Shown in pieces: positions 7,273-16,493 of a stretch of 32,679 bases of DNA. The position numbers were made by a program, and so were the translations under genes. How positions within the stretch are numbered: position 1 is the stretch's first letter; the number at the start of each line of letters is the position of its first letter. Source of the DNA: Pyrinomonadaceae bacterium (lineage in GTDB: Bacteria > Acidobacteriota > Blastocatellia > Pyrinomonadales > Pyrinomonadaceae); assembly GCA_019694345.1 (NCBI GenBank), contig JAIBCA010000027.1, positions 1 to 32,679 of the forward strand, in the 5' to 3' direction. A model generated the notes under the pieces. The model worked only from the letters and a program-made list of their open reading frames with translations. It searched no databases and was not told the origin of the DNA.

Positions 7273-7905
7273 ATGACGATCTATGACATTACCGTCACCA
7301 TCGACGACACGGTGCCCATTTACAAGGGCGATCCGAGTGTGGACTTTACGTCCTTTAAGGCGATCGGGCGGGGCGATTCGGCGAATGTCTCGCAGATCTC
7401 GCTCGGTGTTCACACGGCAACGCATGTTGACGCTCCAAACCACTTTATTGACGGCGCAAAACGCGTTCACGAGCTGGATCCTGCAAAACTGATCGGCCCG
7501 TGCCGCGTGATCGGGGTGCCGGATGATGTGATCGCGATCGAACCCGAACATTGCGGGGATCTTACCGGCGTCGAACGCGTGGTCTTCAAGACCCAAAATT
7601 CCAGCTTCTGGGCAACGCCGGAACGTGGTTTCCGCAATGATTTTTCGTATTTAACGCCCGCGACCGCCAAACTGCTCGTCGATAGTGGTATCGTCCTCGT
7701 CGGCATCGACTATCTCTCGATCGAAAAGAGCGGCTCGCCCGGCCATCCCGTGCATATCACACTGCTCGATAAAGAGGTCGTCATTCTCGAGGGCGTTGAC
7801 CTTAGAGCCGTGCCGCCGGGCGATTATGACCTGATCTGTGCTCCGTTGAAATACGACGGAGCGACCGGCGATGGGTCACCGGCGAGGGCGTTTTTGAAGC
7901 GGTGA
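7273..7905 (+). CDS. Cyclase-family metal hydrolase (kynurenine formamidase-like)
   Basis: The 210-residue protein belongs to the cyclase/KynB fold (PF04199 group). The metal-binding motif H47-x3-H51-x-D53-x3-H57, in the context HTATHVDAPNHF, is fully present. A conserved 'GIDYLSIEKSG' strand and 'GHPVHITLLDKEVVILEG' follow. Members include arylformamidase of tryptophan catabolism and isatin hydrolase, usually zinc- or manganese-dependent. The exact substrate cannot be decided. No other kynurenine-pathway gene is adjacent, although an aromatic-type decarboxylase lies 9 kb away. The next gene starts 16 bp downstream, so both are probably one transcript. Confidence 0.85.
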   Translation: MTIYDITVTIDDTVPIYKGDPSVDFTSFKAIGRGDSANVSQISLGVHTATHVDAPNHFIDGAKRVHELDPAKLIGPCRVIGVPDDVIAIEPEHCGDLTGVERVVFKTQNSSFWATPERGFRNDFSYLTPATAKLLVDSGIVLVGIDYLSIEKSGSPGHPVHITLLDKEVVILEGVDLRAVPPGDYDLICAPLKYDGATGDGSPARAFLKR

Positions 7906-7921
7906 TCTGCTGGATGGCCAC

Positions 7922-8293
7922 ATGAGTATTTACAACGACCGACTGTACCGCGAACGCGTCTACGCCATCGTCCGCGACATTCCCCCGGGCAGAGTGATGA
8001 CATACGGCCAGATAGCCATCATTCTCGGTGAGGGTTATACAGCTCGAACCGTCGGGTACGTAATGGGCGGAGCCGACGGCGAAAGCGTCCCGTGGCAGCG
8101 TGTCATAAATTCGCAGGGAAAATGTTCGACCGGACGTCTGACGATACCGCTCAACCTGCAGCAGCAACTGCTTGAGGCCGAAGGCGTTGTTTTCAGCGAA
8201 CGCGGAAAATGCGATCTGCGGCAGGTTCAGTGGTTTCCAACGGGTTTCGAGCCAAAGGACGACGATCAGATAAGCCTTTTCGATGCCTCATGA
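7922..8293 (+). CDS. Alkyltransferase-like protein (MGMT family, no catalytic Cys)
   Basis: The 123-residue protein matches the DNA-binding domain of O6-alkylguanine-DNA alkyltransferase. It has 'IPPGRVMTYGQIA' (20-32) with the conserved helix-turn-helix tyrosine and 'ARTVGYVM' (41-48) containing the DNA-intercalating arginine R42. The active-site PCHR is PWQR here (57-60), with tryptophan W58 in place of the methyl-accepting cysteine. This is the hallmark of ATL proteins, which bind O6-alkylguanine without repairing it and hand the lesion to nucleotide excision repair. The C-terminus adds about 20 residues ending in an acidic 'SLFDAS'. It is 16 bp after the cyclase gene. Confidence 0.88.
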   Translation: MSIYNDRLYRERVYAIVRDIPPGRVMTYGQIAIILGEGYTARTVGYVMGGADGESVPWQRVINSQGKCSTGRLTIPLNLQQQLLEAEGVVFSERGKCDLRQVQWFPTGFEPKDDDQISLFDAS

Positions 8294-8341
8294 GCGATCA
8301 TATTCTTATTTTACGCACCCGATCTTGTGGGTTGCACTTGC

Positions 8342-9193
8342 CTATCTGCCCCATTTCAGTTTGTCCCGCAAAACGTCAAAGTAGTTTCGATTCGCCGGTT
8401 GGACAAGGTTAAATGTCGTCGTGCTTTTACGTATCACGACGCGGTCGCCGGCGAGCATCGGATAGCCCGTCTGGCCGTCGAGACTTAGTACGACACCTTC
8501 ATTTTCGTTGTCGAGCGTCAGTTCGATAAGCGCATCGTCGGGAACGACGATCGGGCGGTTGGTGAGTGTGAACGGACAGATCGGCGTCATCACGACCGCC
8601 GTCATTGAGGGATAGATGATCGGTCCGCCGGCCGATAGATTATAGGCGGTCGAACCGGTCGGCGTCGCGACGATCAGGCCGTCGGCGCGAAACGTGTTTA
8701 CGAAAAGGTCGTTTAGCTTGACGTCAATATTGATTATGCGTGCGAGAGCCGATTTATTGATGACGACATCGTTGAGGACGCGGCCTGAGACGAGTTTTTC
8801 GCCGTTTCGCCAATGTTCGGCGGTCAACATCTCGCGGCGGTCGATCTCATACTGCCCGGAGACGATCGCCTCAAGAGCAGGAAACATCTCCTCGATCCGA
8901 AAATCGGTCAGGTAGCCGAGGCTGCCGTAATTGATGCCGAGCACCAGTACATTTTGCTCGCCGACGAGTCTCGCTGCCGAGATCATCGTGCCGTCGCCGC
9001 CAAGCACGACGACCAGGTCAGCGTCGAGCGTGCGGTCATTCTCGGGCTTGATCGTGTCGGCCGAGATCGGCTCGCCGAGTTGCCCTATCCCTCGCTGACG
9101 CAGCCAGACGGCAAGTTCGGACGCCGTGGCGGCCGCCTCCGAGTGGTTAGGTTTGACGACAATGCCGACTGACCTGATCTGTTTCTTTTCCAT
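8342..9193 (-). CDS. nadK: NAD kinase (NAD+/NADH kinase)
   Basis: This soluble kinase phosphorylates NAD(H) to NADP(H). With the ATG at 9191-9193 it is 283 residues, the normal length. It has the GGDGT motif ('VVVLGGDGTMISAARL'), the 'NYGSLGYLTDF' segment, 'NDVVI', and the diagnostic 'TPTGSTAYNLSAGGPI' segment. The reading frame extends upstream to 9244, but the extra 17 residues are unlike the family. AGGAG sits 15 bases before the chosen ATG, rather far, so start choice rests mainly on family length. It is convergent with the alkyltransferase-like gene and divergent from the foldase gene. Confidence 0.94.
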   Translation of the reverse strand: MEKKQIRSVGIVVKPNHSEAAATASELAVWLRQRGIGQLGEPISADTIKPENDRTLDADLVVVLGGDGTMISAARLVGEQNVLVLGINYGSLGYLTDFRIEEMFPALEAIVSGQYEIDRREMLTAEHWRNGEKLVSGRVLNDVVINKSALARIINIDVKLNDLFVNTFRADGLIVATPTGSTAYNLSAGGPIIYPSMTAVVMTPICPFTLTNRPIVVPDDALIELTLDNENEGVVLSLDGQTGYPMLAGDRVVIRKSTTTFNLVQPANRNYFDVLRDKLKWGR

Positions 9194-9296
9194 TGACGGA
9201 TATCGCAACTCCTCAATCATCGGCGAATTACCGGCAAAGTTCAAGCAATTTAGGGCTCAAAGCACCTAAATCTATTGCACTTGTGCGACTTTTGTA

Positions 9297-9325
9297 TTGG
9301 ATTTCAGGGCGCTTTTTGCTAGAAT
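9297..9325 (+). promoter_or_regulatory. Sigma70-type promoter for the PpiD/SurA-like gene
   Basis: TTGGAT (9297-9302) and TAGAAT (9320-9325) are separated by 17 bp, giving 4/6 and 5/6 matches to the -35 and -10 consensus. Transcription would start near 9332, leaving a leader of about 50 bases. Confidence 0.65.
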
Positions 9326-9382
9326 TGCGGTTTATCTCTGCAGATAATCTTTTTCGAATTTTGGGTTTGTAGGTACTAACTG

Positions 9383-11371
9383 ATGTTAAAGTTTTTCACT
9401 CGTCTTGAGAAGACACGCAACTTCTTTATCTTGATCTTTGCCATTTTGATGGTCGCGAGTCTTGTTTTCTTCTATGCACCGACGCAAAGCGGCGTGCAGA
9501 CGAATCTGGCACGCAGCACTGAGACCGTCGCCAGCGTTTCCGGCGAAAAGATCACCGTCGGCGAACTCGTCCGGCAGAAAGAGAGCTACAGCCGCTTTTC
9601 ACAGGGCCGCGGCTTTCCTTCAAAAATGATCCTCGAGGGCCTGATCGGCAGCCGCATCGTTCGCGTCGAGGCCGAGCGTCTGGGCCTTACGGCGAGCGAC
9701 GCTGAGGTCGCCGCCGAGATCCGCAGCCAGTTCAAGCCCGAGGATGGCAAGGCGTTCGACCAAAAGGTCTATGAGCAGAATGTCATCGACCAATTCGGCA
9801 GCATCGCCGCCTACGAGACCAGTGTTCGCGACGACATCAGTTCGAAAAAGCTTGACGCTTTTCTGACCTCAGGCGTGACGGTCTCGGAGGACGAACTGCT
9901 AAGCGACTTTCAGCGAAAGAATACCAAGTTCGACGTATCGTATGTCGCCGTCAGCTCGGCCGAGCTGGCACAGACGATCAAGCCGACTGACGAGGAACTG
10001 AAGGCCTATTTCGAAAAGAACAAGCAGAGCTATTACATCAGTGTTCCGCAGAAAAAGATCAAATATATCTTTGTAAATACCACCAAGATCGGCGAAAAGC
10101 TGCCGATCTCTGACGCTGAGCTCCGCGCCGAGTATGACAAGCTGCCGGCCGATAAAAAGATCGGCGGCGTGAACGGCCAGGAGATAGTCCTGCGGGTTGC
10201 CAAGCCCGAGTTTGAATCAAAGGTCCAGGAAAAGGCCGCTGAACTTATCACCCGATTGAAAAAGGACGGCGACAACGTTTCGGAGGCGCTATTTGCCGAG
10301 GTTGCTAAAGGTTTTTCCGAAGACCCGATCTCCGCCCAGTCAGGCGGCAAACTCCGCGGCCCGGTTCGCGAAAACCTGAATAAGCCCGACGATCCGTATC
10401 AGCGTCTGATCAAGATGAAGCCCGGCGACGTGACCGAGCCGATCAGTTATCAGGGCCGCTATTTTATTCTTCGCCGTGGTGAAGATGTCCCGAAATCGTT
10501 TGAGGACGCCAAGAAGGAGATCGAGGTCAGCCTCCGTAACCGTAAGGCCTACGCGGTCGCCGCCGAGCTTGCCCAAAAGATCGCCGATGCACTGAAACAG
10601 AGCAAGGACGTGCAGAAAACAGCCGCCCAGTTTGCCGGCGAAGCCAACATGAGCGTGGCGGAAATGATCAAAGAGACCGGTTACATCAAGCCGGGCGACG
10701 ACGTTCCGAACATCGGTACCTCGCCGCAGTTTGAAGAGGGTATCGCTCCGCTCGAAAAGGCCGGCGATGTCGGCGACAAAACGCCGATCCAGAACGGGTT
10801 TGCGATCCCGACATTGGCCGACCGCAAAGAGCCGCGTGACGCCGATTTCGACGAGGTCAAGGCACAGATCCTGGATGTCGTAAAGCTCGAACAGGCACGT
10901 GCTAAGGTCGAGGAGATCGCCAAACAGATCGCCTCGGGGGCAGCAAGCGCCGACGCCCTTGCTGCTGCCGCGACGGCCAAGGGAATGAAGGCTAAGGATC
11001 AGAAGGCGTTCATTATCGGTTCGCCGCTTGGCGATGGCCCGTCGGCATCGACCAGCGAAGAACTCGAAGATGCAGTTTACGCAATGAAATCCGGTGACGT
11101 GACCAAGACCCCGATCAAGATCGGCGAAAACTGGTATGTCGTCGGCGTGACCAAACGCGACGACGCCAACACCGCTGATTTTGCGAAACAGCGAAGCAGC
11201 CTTTTGGAACAGATGTTGTCGAAGAAACGCACCGCCGTCTTTTCGGACTACCTCGCGGCCACCAAAAAGCGGCTGCAGGACAGCGGCGCCATCGTCATCT
11301 ACAAGGACGTGCTTGCCAAGACCGACGAACCCGCACCGGGCCTGACGCCGGGCGATATTCCGGGACAGTAG
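9383..11371 (+). CDS. PpiD/SurA-like periplasmic peptidyl-prolyl isomerase
   Basis: A 662-residue foldase anchored by one N-terminal membrane helix (about 14-31), as in PpiD, with the rest in the periplasm. A SurA/PpiD N-terminal chaperone region spans about 48-215 ('VSGEKITVGELVRQKE', 'GLIGSRIVRVEAERLGLTASDAEV'). A parvulin rotamase domain spans about 265-365, ending in 'GGKLRGPV', 'MKPGDVTEPI' and 'GRYFILRR'. A second parvulin-like region lies at about 535-590 ('MKSGDVTKTPIKIGENWYVVGV'). The family helps outer-membrane proteins fold, relevant here because the organism makes TonB receptors and lipoproteins. Start choice agrees with the membrane anchor. It has its own promoter and terminator, so it is likely monocistronic. 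Confidence 0.87.
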   Translation: MLKFFTRLEKTRNFFILIFAILMVASLVFFYAPTQSGVQTNLARSTETVASVSGEKITVGELVRQKESYSRFSQGRGFPSKMILEGLIGSRIVRVEAERLGLTASDAEVAAEIRSQFKPEDGKAFDQKVYEQNVIDQFGSIAAYETSVRDDISSKKLDAFLTSGVTVSEDELLSDFQRKNTKFDVSYVAVSSAELAQTIKPTDEELKAYFEKNKQSYYISVPQKKIKYIFVNTTKIGEKLPISDAELRAEYDKLPADKKIGGVNGQEIVLRVAKPEFESKVQEKAAELITRLKKDGDNVSEALFAEVAKGFSEDPISAQSGGKLRGPVRENLNKPDDPYQRLIKMKPGDVTEPISYQGRYFILRRGEDVPKSFEDAKKEIEVSLRNRKAYAVAAELAQKIADALKQSKDVQKTAAQFAGEANMSVAEMIKETGYIKPGDDVPNIGTSPQFEEGIAPLEKAGDVGDKTPIQNGFAIPTLADRKEPRDADFDEVKAQILDVVKLEQARAKVEEIAKQIASGAASADALAAAATAKGMKAKDQKAFIIGSPLGDGPSASTSEELEDAVYAMKSGDVTKTPIKIGENWYVVGVTKRDDANTADFAKQRSSLLEQMLSKKRTAVFSDYLAATKKRLQDSGAIVIYKDVLAKTDEPAPGLTPGDIPGQ

Positions 11372-11397
11372 TCGTCGGCCGGACTTACTCCATAAAC

Positions 11398-11430
11398 AAA
11401 AGCGTCGGCGATATGCCGGCGCTTTTTGTT
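11398..11430 (+). terminator. Rho-independent terminator after the foldase gene
   Basis: A 9-bp stem (AGCGTCGGC with GCCGGCGCT, one T-G pair) around a 5-base loop is followed by TTTTGTTTTT. It starts 30 bp after the stop codon. The upstream AAA run could also give weak termination for the convergent gene. Confidence 0.85.
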
Positions 11431-11474
11431 TTTGCTATTGCTTTGGATCCGACCTCAATTTCAACCGCCGGCCT

Positions 11475-12884
11475 CTACCACCAGCCGAGGAGCTTCCACC
11501 ACCCAAGACCGACGGTCGACCAAATGACGATATTGATGAAAGACGCTATCAGCCCGATCCGCCACCAGACGCTTTGCTTGACGTATCCGAGGCCGAAATA
11601 GATCGGGCCGGGCGTAGTCCCGAAGTGCGTCAGGCTGGCGTTCAGCGTCGAGAAATAGTTTAGGCACAATACCGCGAGGCCGGCCGGAGCCCCGGCTGTC
11701 AGCGTCACCGCCAGAAACGGCACGTACATCGCCAGCACGTGGGCAGTTATCGACGCAAAGAAGTAGTGTGAGTAAAAGTAGATCAGCAGCAATATGCCGA
11801 GTGCCGCCATCCATGCCATTCCGCCCGTAAATGCCGCCGAACGCTCGGCAAACAGTTTTGTCAGACCGGTCTCGCCGAGAGCCGAAGCCATGTTGACAAG
11901 CCCGCCATACCAGATGAAAGTGGACCAGGCGTTCGAGTCGCCGGTCAGCTCTTTCCACTCAAGCACATGGGTCACCAGCAGGGCGGCGATACCCGCGAGA
12001 GCGACGAACGAAATGTCGACTGTATGAATGATATCCTTGGTCGCCCACAGAACGATCACCGTCAGCAGAGTGCCGACAACGATCTTTTCCGCACGAGCCA
12101 TCGGCCCCATCTTTGCCAGCTCATCGGACGCAAACTTGGCCGCTCCAGGAGTCGAACGCACCTCAGGCGGATTCACACGGTAGATCATTGCCGGGATGAC
12201 CGCGAGCGACACGACCGACGGCACGATCGCCGCGGCGAGCCACGTCAGGTACCCGATCTCGATGCCGGCCGTTTCCTTGGCAAGCTTTGCCATTACAAAA
12301 TTGCCGGCGTGCCCCGTGATAAAGGTCGCCCCGATAACGACCTCGCACTGGTAAAGAAGATTGACGAGATACGATCCAAGCCGATTCTCGGTTCCGTCGC
12401 CCGGCCGCGAATCATAACTCTCGCTGACGGCCACCGCAAGCGGTATCATTATGCCGCCGTTTCGAGCCCCGTTAGACGGCACGACCGACGCGAGCAGAAA
12501 GTCAGTTCCGATCAGCGCGTACCCGAGGCCGAAGGTGCTCTTGCCGATCAGCCTGATAAATATCAGGGCGACGCGTCGTCCGAGCCCGGTTTTGACAACG
12601 GCGGCTGCGAGAAAAAAGGCCGACAGTACTATCCAGACGACCGGGTCCGCATAGCCCTTGAGCGCGTCAAATGGTTTCAGGACGCCCAGCACCACGGTGG
12701 CCGTTACGCCGAGCAGAACGATGGCGCTTCCGGTCAGCGGCTGTACTATCGAGCCGACGATCGTCGAAATGAAGATGGCAAACAGCGTCCATGCCTCACG
12801 CGTGACGCCGTCGGGCCTGGGAATTGCCGCGATGACCAGGCCGCAGCCGAGTACGATCGCCCATTTGAGCCATTTGTTATGCAT
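11475..12884 (-). CDS. DASS/SLC13-family anion symporter
   Basis: A 469-residue inner-membrane transporter with about 11-12 helices. It resembles the divalent anion:sodium symporter family, the CitT/2-oxoglutarate-malate translocator branch. The family's substrate-binding signature appears as 'VVPSNGARNGGIMIP' (about 134-148), and the second repeat has 'YFSTLNASLTHFGTTPGPIYFG' near the C-terminus. Likely substrates are C4 or C5 di- or tricarboxylates; sulfate is less likely. The start ATG lies directly after the U-tract of a hairpin and has no ribosome binding site, which is unusual. It is downstream of two APC permeases on the same strand but behind a terminator. Confidence 0.88.
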   Translation of the reverse strand: MHNKWLKWAIVLGCGLVIAAIPRPDGVTREAWTLFAIFISTIVGSIVQPLTGSAIVLLGVTATVVLGVLKPFDALKGYADPVVWIVLSAFFLAAAVVKTGLGRRVALIFIRLIGKSTFGLGYALIGTDFLLASVVPSNGARNGGIMIPLAVAVSESYDSRPGDGTENRLGSYLVNLLYQCEVVIGATFITGHAGNFVMAKLAKETAGIEIGYLTWLAAAIVPSVVSLAVIPAMIYRVNPPEVRSTPGAAKFASDELAKMGPMARAEKIVVGTLLTVIVLWATKDIIHTVDISFVALAGIAALLVTHVLEWKELTGDSNAWSTFIWYGGLVNMASALGETGLTKLFAERSAAFTGGMAWMAALGILLLIYFYSHYFFASITAHVLAMYVPFLAVTLTAGAPAGLAVLCLNYFSTLNASLTHFGTTPGPIYFGLGYVKQSVWWRIGLIASFINIVIWSTVGLGWWKLLGWW

Positions 12885-12950
12885 AAATAAAAGCCACGGG
12901 GCTTACGGAGTAAACAGAGCCAAAACTCCGCACTCCGCAAACCCCGTGGC
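12885..12950 (-). terminator. Terminator/attenuator-like hairpin between APC permease and DASS gene
   Basis: On the minus strand a perfect 9-bp stem (GCCACGGGG at 12942-12950 with CCCCGTGGC at 12893-12901) is followed by TTTTATTT, which runs straight into the DASS ATG at 12884. The 40-base apical region holds CGGAGT, present twice (complement at 12925-12930 and 12932-12937), which can pair with ACTCCG (complement at 12906-12911), giving two alternative inner stems. It begins about 20 bp past the permease stop. Confidence 0.75.
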
Positions 12951-12969
12951 GATGATGGTCAATGTCGAA

Positions 12970-14799
12970 CTACGCGGCTACGTGCAGTTCGGCAAAGTGG
13001 GCAAAGAACCAGTATGTGATACCGGCCCAGACAAGCAGATTGACGATCGACGCGATCAGACCGATCTTTTGGATATTCTTGTCGGTCCCGCCGCGGTTAT
13101 CCTGTCTGCCGTACATCAGCATCGCAACCAAAATACCGGTGACGATCCAGGCAAAAAGGCGAATTCCGAGGTTGATCGGTATCACTTCCGATTTGAGATT
13201 CATCAGATAAGGTACCTGATAAAAAGTCAAAGCGATCGTCAGTAAGATGGCGATCATCGCAGCGATCGGCGGCTTGGCCTTCGACTCTGATTCGTTAGCA
13301 TCCTCGTTCGAGGTCGTCCTCAGATGACTATGCGAATAGCTGTACGCAAAGTAGATCACGAGACCGATGGACATCCAGTCGATCAGGCGGATCCATGTGT
13401 CGAGCGGCAAGCTGTTCATCAGGTACGCGGCCGAAACGACGGTCGCGATCGGAATGAACGGCGAGAACGGCACCTTGAACGGACGGTTCAGATTAGGATT
13501 GGAGGAACGCAGGATGATGATACCCGTACCTACGATCACGAAGGCAAACAGCGTTCCGATACTGACCAGCTCGCCGAGCAGGCTGATCGGTACGATGCCG
13601 GCCAGGACCGCCACGATCACGCCCGTAATAGCGGTGGTGATATGCGGCGTTTGATATTTCGGATGCACCTTTGCAGCCCATTCCGGCAACAGTCCGTCCT
13701 TGGACATCGAGTAGAAGACACGCGGCTGGCCCATGACCATCACGACCATTGTCGAGCTGAGTCCGAGCACCGCACCGACCTTAATGATGGTCGGGAATAC
13801 CGCGAGGATCGTACCCATCGTCGTTCCTTTGGCCTGCTGCAACGCGGCGTCAACGGCGACGGCGATCGGAGCGGCGGCGTTGGTCAGCAGCTTGTAATCG
13901 ACCAGTCCGACCATGATGCCGGCGACGAGGATGTAGAGTACCGTACAGATCGCCAAACTGCCGAGGATACCGATGGGCATGTCTTTTTGCGGATTCTTGG
14001 CCTCCTGTGCGGCGGTCGAAACGGCGTCAAAACCGATGTACGCAAAAAAGATGACCGCGGCTCCGGTAACAACGCCCGGAAAGCCGTACGGCATGAACTG
14101 GGCACAGCCCGGCGAACCCGCGGCACATCCGACACCCAGATTGTTGGTATTGACATAGCCGATACCGGCGATGATAAAGAGCACGACGACCAGCACCTTG
14201 ACCAAAACGATGATCGAGTTGAAGCTCGCTGATTCTTTGATACCCTTGATTAGCAGAAGTGTCACCGCGACCGATATCAGCAGTCCCGGCAGGTTGATGA
14301 TACCGTGTACCGTCGTTCCGTCAGCAAGCGTTATCGTCTCAAATGGTCCCTTGCTCAGAGACAAAGGGAAATTTATCCCCAACGTATCCCTGAACAGACT
14401 GACCACGTAGCCTGACCATCCGACAGCGACGGTGGCCGCACCGAACGCGTATTCGAGAATAAGGTCCCAGCCGATGATCCAGGCGACAAACTCGCCGAGA
14501 GTTCCGTAACCATAGGCGTACGCCGAACCTGAGATCGGGACGCAAGCGGCAAATTCTGAGTAACAAAGTGCCGCGAAAGCACTGACGATACCGGCGAGTA
14601 TCATCGAGATGATGACCGCCGGCCCGGCGTGTTTACCGGCCGCCTGTCCGGTCAAGACGAAGATACCGGTACCGATGATGGCACCGACACCGAGCATGGT
14701 CAGATCGAGCGAAGTGAGCGTCTTTTTTAAGGTATGCTCACCAGTCTCTGCCGCTTCGGCAATGATCTTCGAAATTGGTTTAGTCGCAAAAAGTGACAT
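12970..14799 (-). CDS. APC-family amino acid permease, CAT (cationic amino acid transporter) type
   Basis: A 609-residue inner-membrane transporter with about 12-14 helices. The N-terminus 'LTMLGVGAIIGTGIFVLTG' (about 34-52) is the unwound helix-1 substrate site of the APC fold, in the form typical of the CAT subfamily. 'FFAYIGFDAVSTAAQEAKNPQKDMPIGI' in the middle is another CAT hallmark. A strong AGGAGG ribosome binding site sits 5 bases before the ATG. It follows the other APC permease by 28 bp, so the two form an operon. CAT members carry basic or small neutral amino acids; the substrate here is not certain. A hairpin terminator follows. Confidence 0.9.
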   Translation of the reverse strand: MSLFATKPISKIIAEAAETGEHTLKKTLTSLDLTMLGVGAIIGTGIFVLTGQAAGKHAGPAVIISMILAGIVSAFAALCYSEFAACVPISGSAYAYGYGTLGEFVAWIIGWDLILEYAFGAATVAVGWSGYVVSLFRDTLGINFPLSLSKGPFETITLADGTTVHGIINLPGLLISVAVTLLLIKGIKESASFNSIIVLVKVLVVVLFIIAGIGYVNTNNLGVGCAAGSPGCAQFMPYGFPGVVTGAAVIFFAYIGFDAVSTAAQEAKNPQKDMPIGILGSLAICTVLYILVAGIMVGLVDYKLLTNAAAPIAVAVDAALQQAKGTTMGTILAVFPTIIKVGAVLGLSSTMVVMVMGQPRVFYSMSKDGLLPEWAAKVHPKYQTPHITTAITGVIVAVLAGIVPISLLGELVSIGTLFAFVIVGTGIIILRSSNPNLNRPFKVPFSPFIPIATVVSAAYLMNSLPLDTWIRLIDWMSIGLVIYFAYSYSHSHLRTTSNEDANESESKAKPPIAAMIAILLTIALTFYQVPYLMNLKSEVIPINLGIRLFAWIVTGILVAMLMYGRQDNRGGTDKNIQKIGLIASIVNLLVWAGITYWFFAHFAELHVAA

Positions 14800-14827
14800 T
14801 GAAACCTCCTAAGGTTGATTTAGCTTA

Positions 14828-16378
14828 TTATTGCTCAACAGCGGCCGGCCGTGCGGACACTGCTCTCCAAATGAAATATACCGGTACGCCCGTAAGCACG
14901 ATGAGCAGGCCGGGCCACGTTGCCGTAGTTTGGTAAACAAACAGTACGACCAATATTACAGACGCCCCAACGACGTACAGGGCCGGAATTATCGGATAGC
15001 CGAGTGCTTTATACGGACGCTCGGCATCAGGTTGTTTCACGCGGAGCACAAAAACAGCCGCGATCGCCAAAATATAAAAAATAAGTGCGGCCGAGATAAC
15101 GTATGTGAGCAGATCGCCGTACAGGTTGCCGTAGCTGATCTTGCCGTCGGCGGCCTGATTGACCGTCCGGGGCAAAACGTACAGTCCGGACAAAATGCCC
15201 TGGATGACGATCGCCCACGCCGGTACGTGAAACTTATTCAGGTTGCCGGCGGCACTGAAGAACAGGCCGTCCTTGGCCATCGCGTAATAGGCGCGCGCAC
15301 CCGAGATGATCAGGCCGTTGTTACAGCCAAACGTCGATATCATTATCGCGACGGCCATGATGACCGCACCGGCTCCCGGAAAGATGACGTCGGCGGTTGC
15401 CGACCCGACTCGGTCGCTGGCCACCTTTTGTATATCTTCGAACCGGAGCGTGACCAGGTACGCGACGTTCGCGAGCAAATACAGCGTGATGACGCCGCCG
15501 GTGCCGAGCAGCAGCGAGAGCGGCAGATTGCGTTTCGGATTCTGCACCTCGCCCGCCGTGAAGGTCACGTTGTGCCAGGCGTCTGCCGAGAACAGCGAGT
15601 TCGTCTGTGCAACACAGACCGCGATCAGCATGCCCATGCCGGTCAGCAGCGATGCCATCGATGCGGCCGTATCGTTTGCGGGCGTCGCTCCGACATTCTG
15701 AATAGTGCCGCGAATCGTCCACAGGTCGCCAAAATTTGCGGCAGCGATCTCGGGGTACGAAAACAGACCGACCACGATTCCTAGTATTATCAGCGCGATA
15801 AGCGAGCCGGTCTTGGCGAACGTAAAGCTGTTCTGCACCAGCTTGCCGAGCTTGAGGCCGCGTGTATTCATGAACGTCAACAGCACGATCATGACGATGC
15901 CAAGCAATTGAGCGGTCGAGAGTGATACGGCATAGCTCGATGATCCGATCCGTATGGGTTCGATCAGATAATTGCTCTCGGAGATCTTGGGGAAAAGGAT
16001 GCCGGTAAATCTGCTGAACGCGACCGAGACCGCCGCGATCGTCGCGGTCCCGATGACCAGAAAGTGGGTCCAGCCGTACAGAAAGCCCCAAAACGGTGAA
16101 TACGCCTCTTTCAGATAGACGTACATTCCGCCGGCCCGCGGCATCATCGCGGCAAGTTCGCCGTACGAGAGTGCCGCGCCGACCGTCAGCAGCCCGGTCA
16201 CGATCCACACGATCAGTAGCCAGCCCGGGCTGCCGACCTGACGGGCAATGTCCGCCGACACGATAAAAATGCCCGATCCGATCATCGAACCGGCGACGAT
16301 CATTGTCGAATCCAAGAGGCCGAATCCGCGAATGAACCCTTCGCTAGATCGTTCGGTTTCCGCTGGCGCAGTTGCCAT
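14828..16378 (-). CDS. APC-family amino acid permease, LAT/SteT-like
   Basis: A 516-residue membrane protein with about 12 helices. Evidence: 'STMIVAGSMIGSGIFIVSADIAR' (about 24-46), the helix-1 binding segment of L-type and SteT-like APC exchangers; 'YGELAAMMPRAGGMYVYLKEAY' (about 72-93); and 'NVTFTAGEVQNPKRNLPLSL' in the middle. Relatives exchange neutral or aromatic amino acids, or serine/threonine. The start has a GAGGG ribosome binding site 5 bases upstream. It is the first gene of an operon with the CAT-type permease and is divergent from a decarboxylase gene. Its promoter overlaps that of the decarboxylase, so a shared physiological role is likely. Confidence 0.9.
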   Translation of the reverse strand: MATAPAETERSSEGFIRGFGLLDSTMIVAGSMIGSGIFIVSADIARQVGSPGWLLIVWIVTGLLTVGAALSYGELAAMMPRAGGMYVYLKEAYSPFWGFLYGWTHFLVIGTATIAAVSVAFSRFTGILFPKISESNYLIEPIRIGSSSYAVSLSTAQLLGIVMIVLLTFMNTRGLKLGKLVQNSFTFAKTGSLIALIILGIVVGLFSYPEIAAANFGDLWTIRGTIQNVGATPANDTAASMASLLTGMGMLIAVCVAQTNSLFSADAWHNVTFTAGEVQNPKRNLPLSLLLGTGGVITLYLLANVAYLVTLRFEDIQKVASDRVGSATADVIFPGAGAVIMAVAIMISTFGCNNGLIISGARAYYAMAKDGLFFSAAGNLNKFHVPAWAIVIQGILSGLYVLPRTVNQAADGKISYGNLYGDLLTYVISAALIFYILAIAAVFVLRVKQPDAERPYKALGYPIIPALYVVGASVILVVLFVYQTTATWPGLLIVLTGVPVYFIWRAVSARPAAVEQ

Positions 16379-16465
16379 AGTTTCCCTCGTTCAAAAAGAA
16401 ATGTCCCTTCCCGCGAAGATCGGGGAGGATTTTCGAAACTACGTAAATCTTCAGTTATAAAGACG

Positions 16466-16493
16466 TTGGCGAGATATTCGTTGGTGATATTAT
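16466..16493 (+). promoter_or_regulatory. Promoter for the PLP decarboxylase gene
   Basis: TTGGCG (16466-16471) and TATTAT (16488-16493) with a 16-bp spacer. Transcription would start near 16500 and leave a leader of about 62 bases. The -10 box overlaps that of the opposite promoter. Confidence 0.5.
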
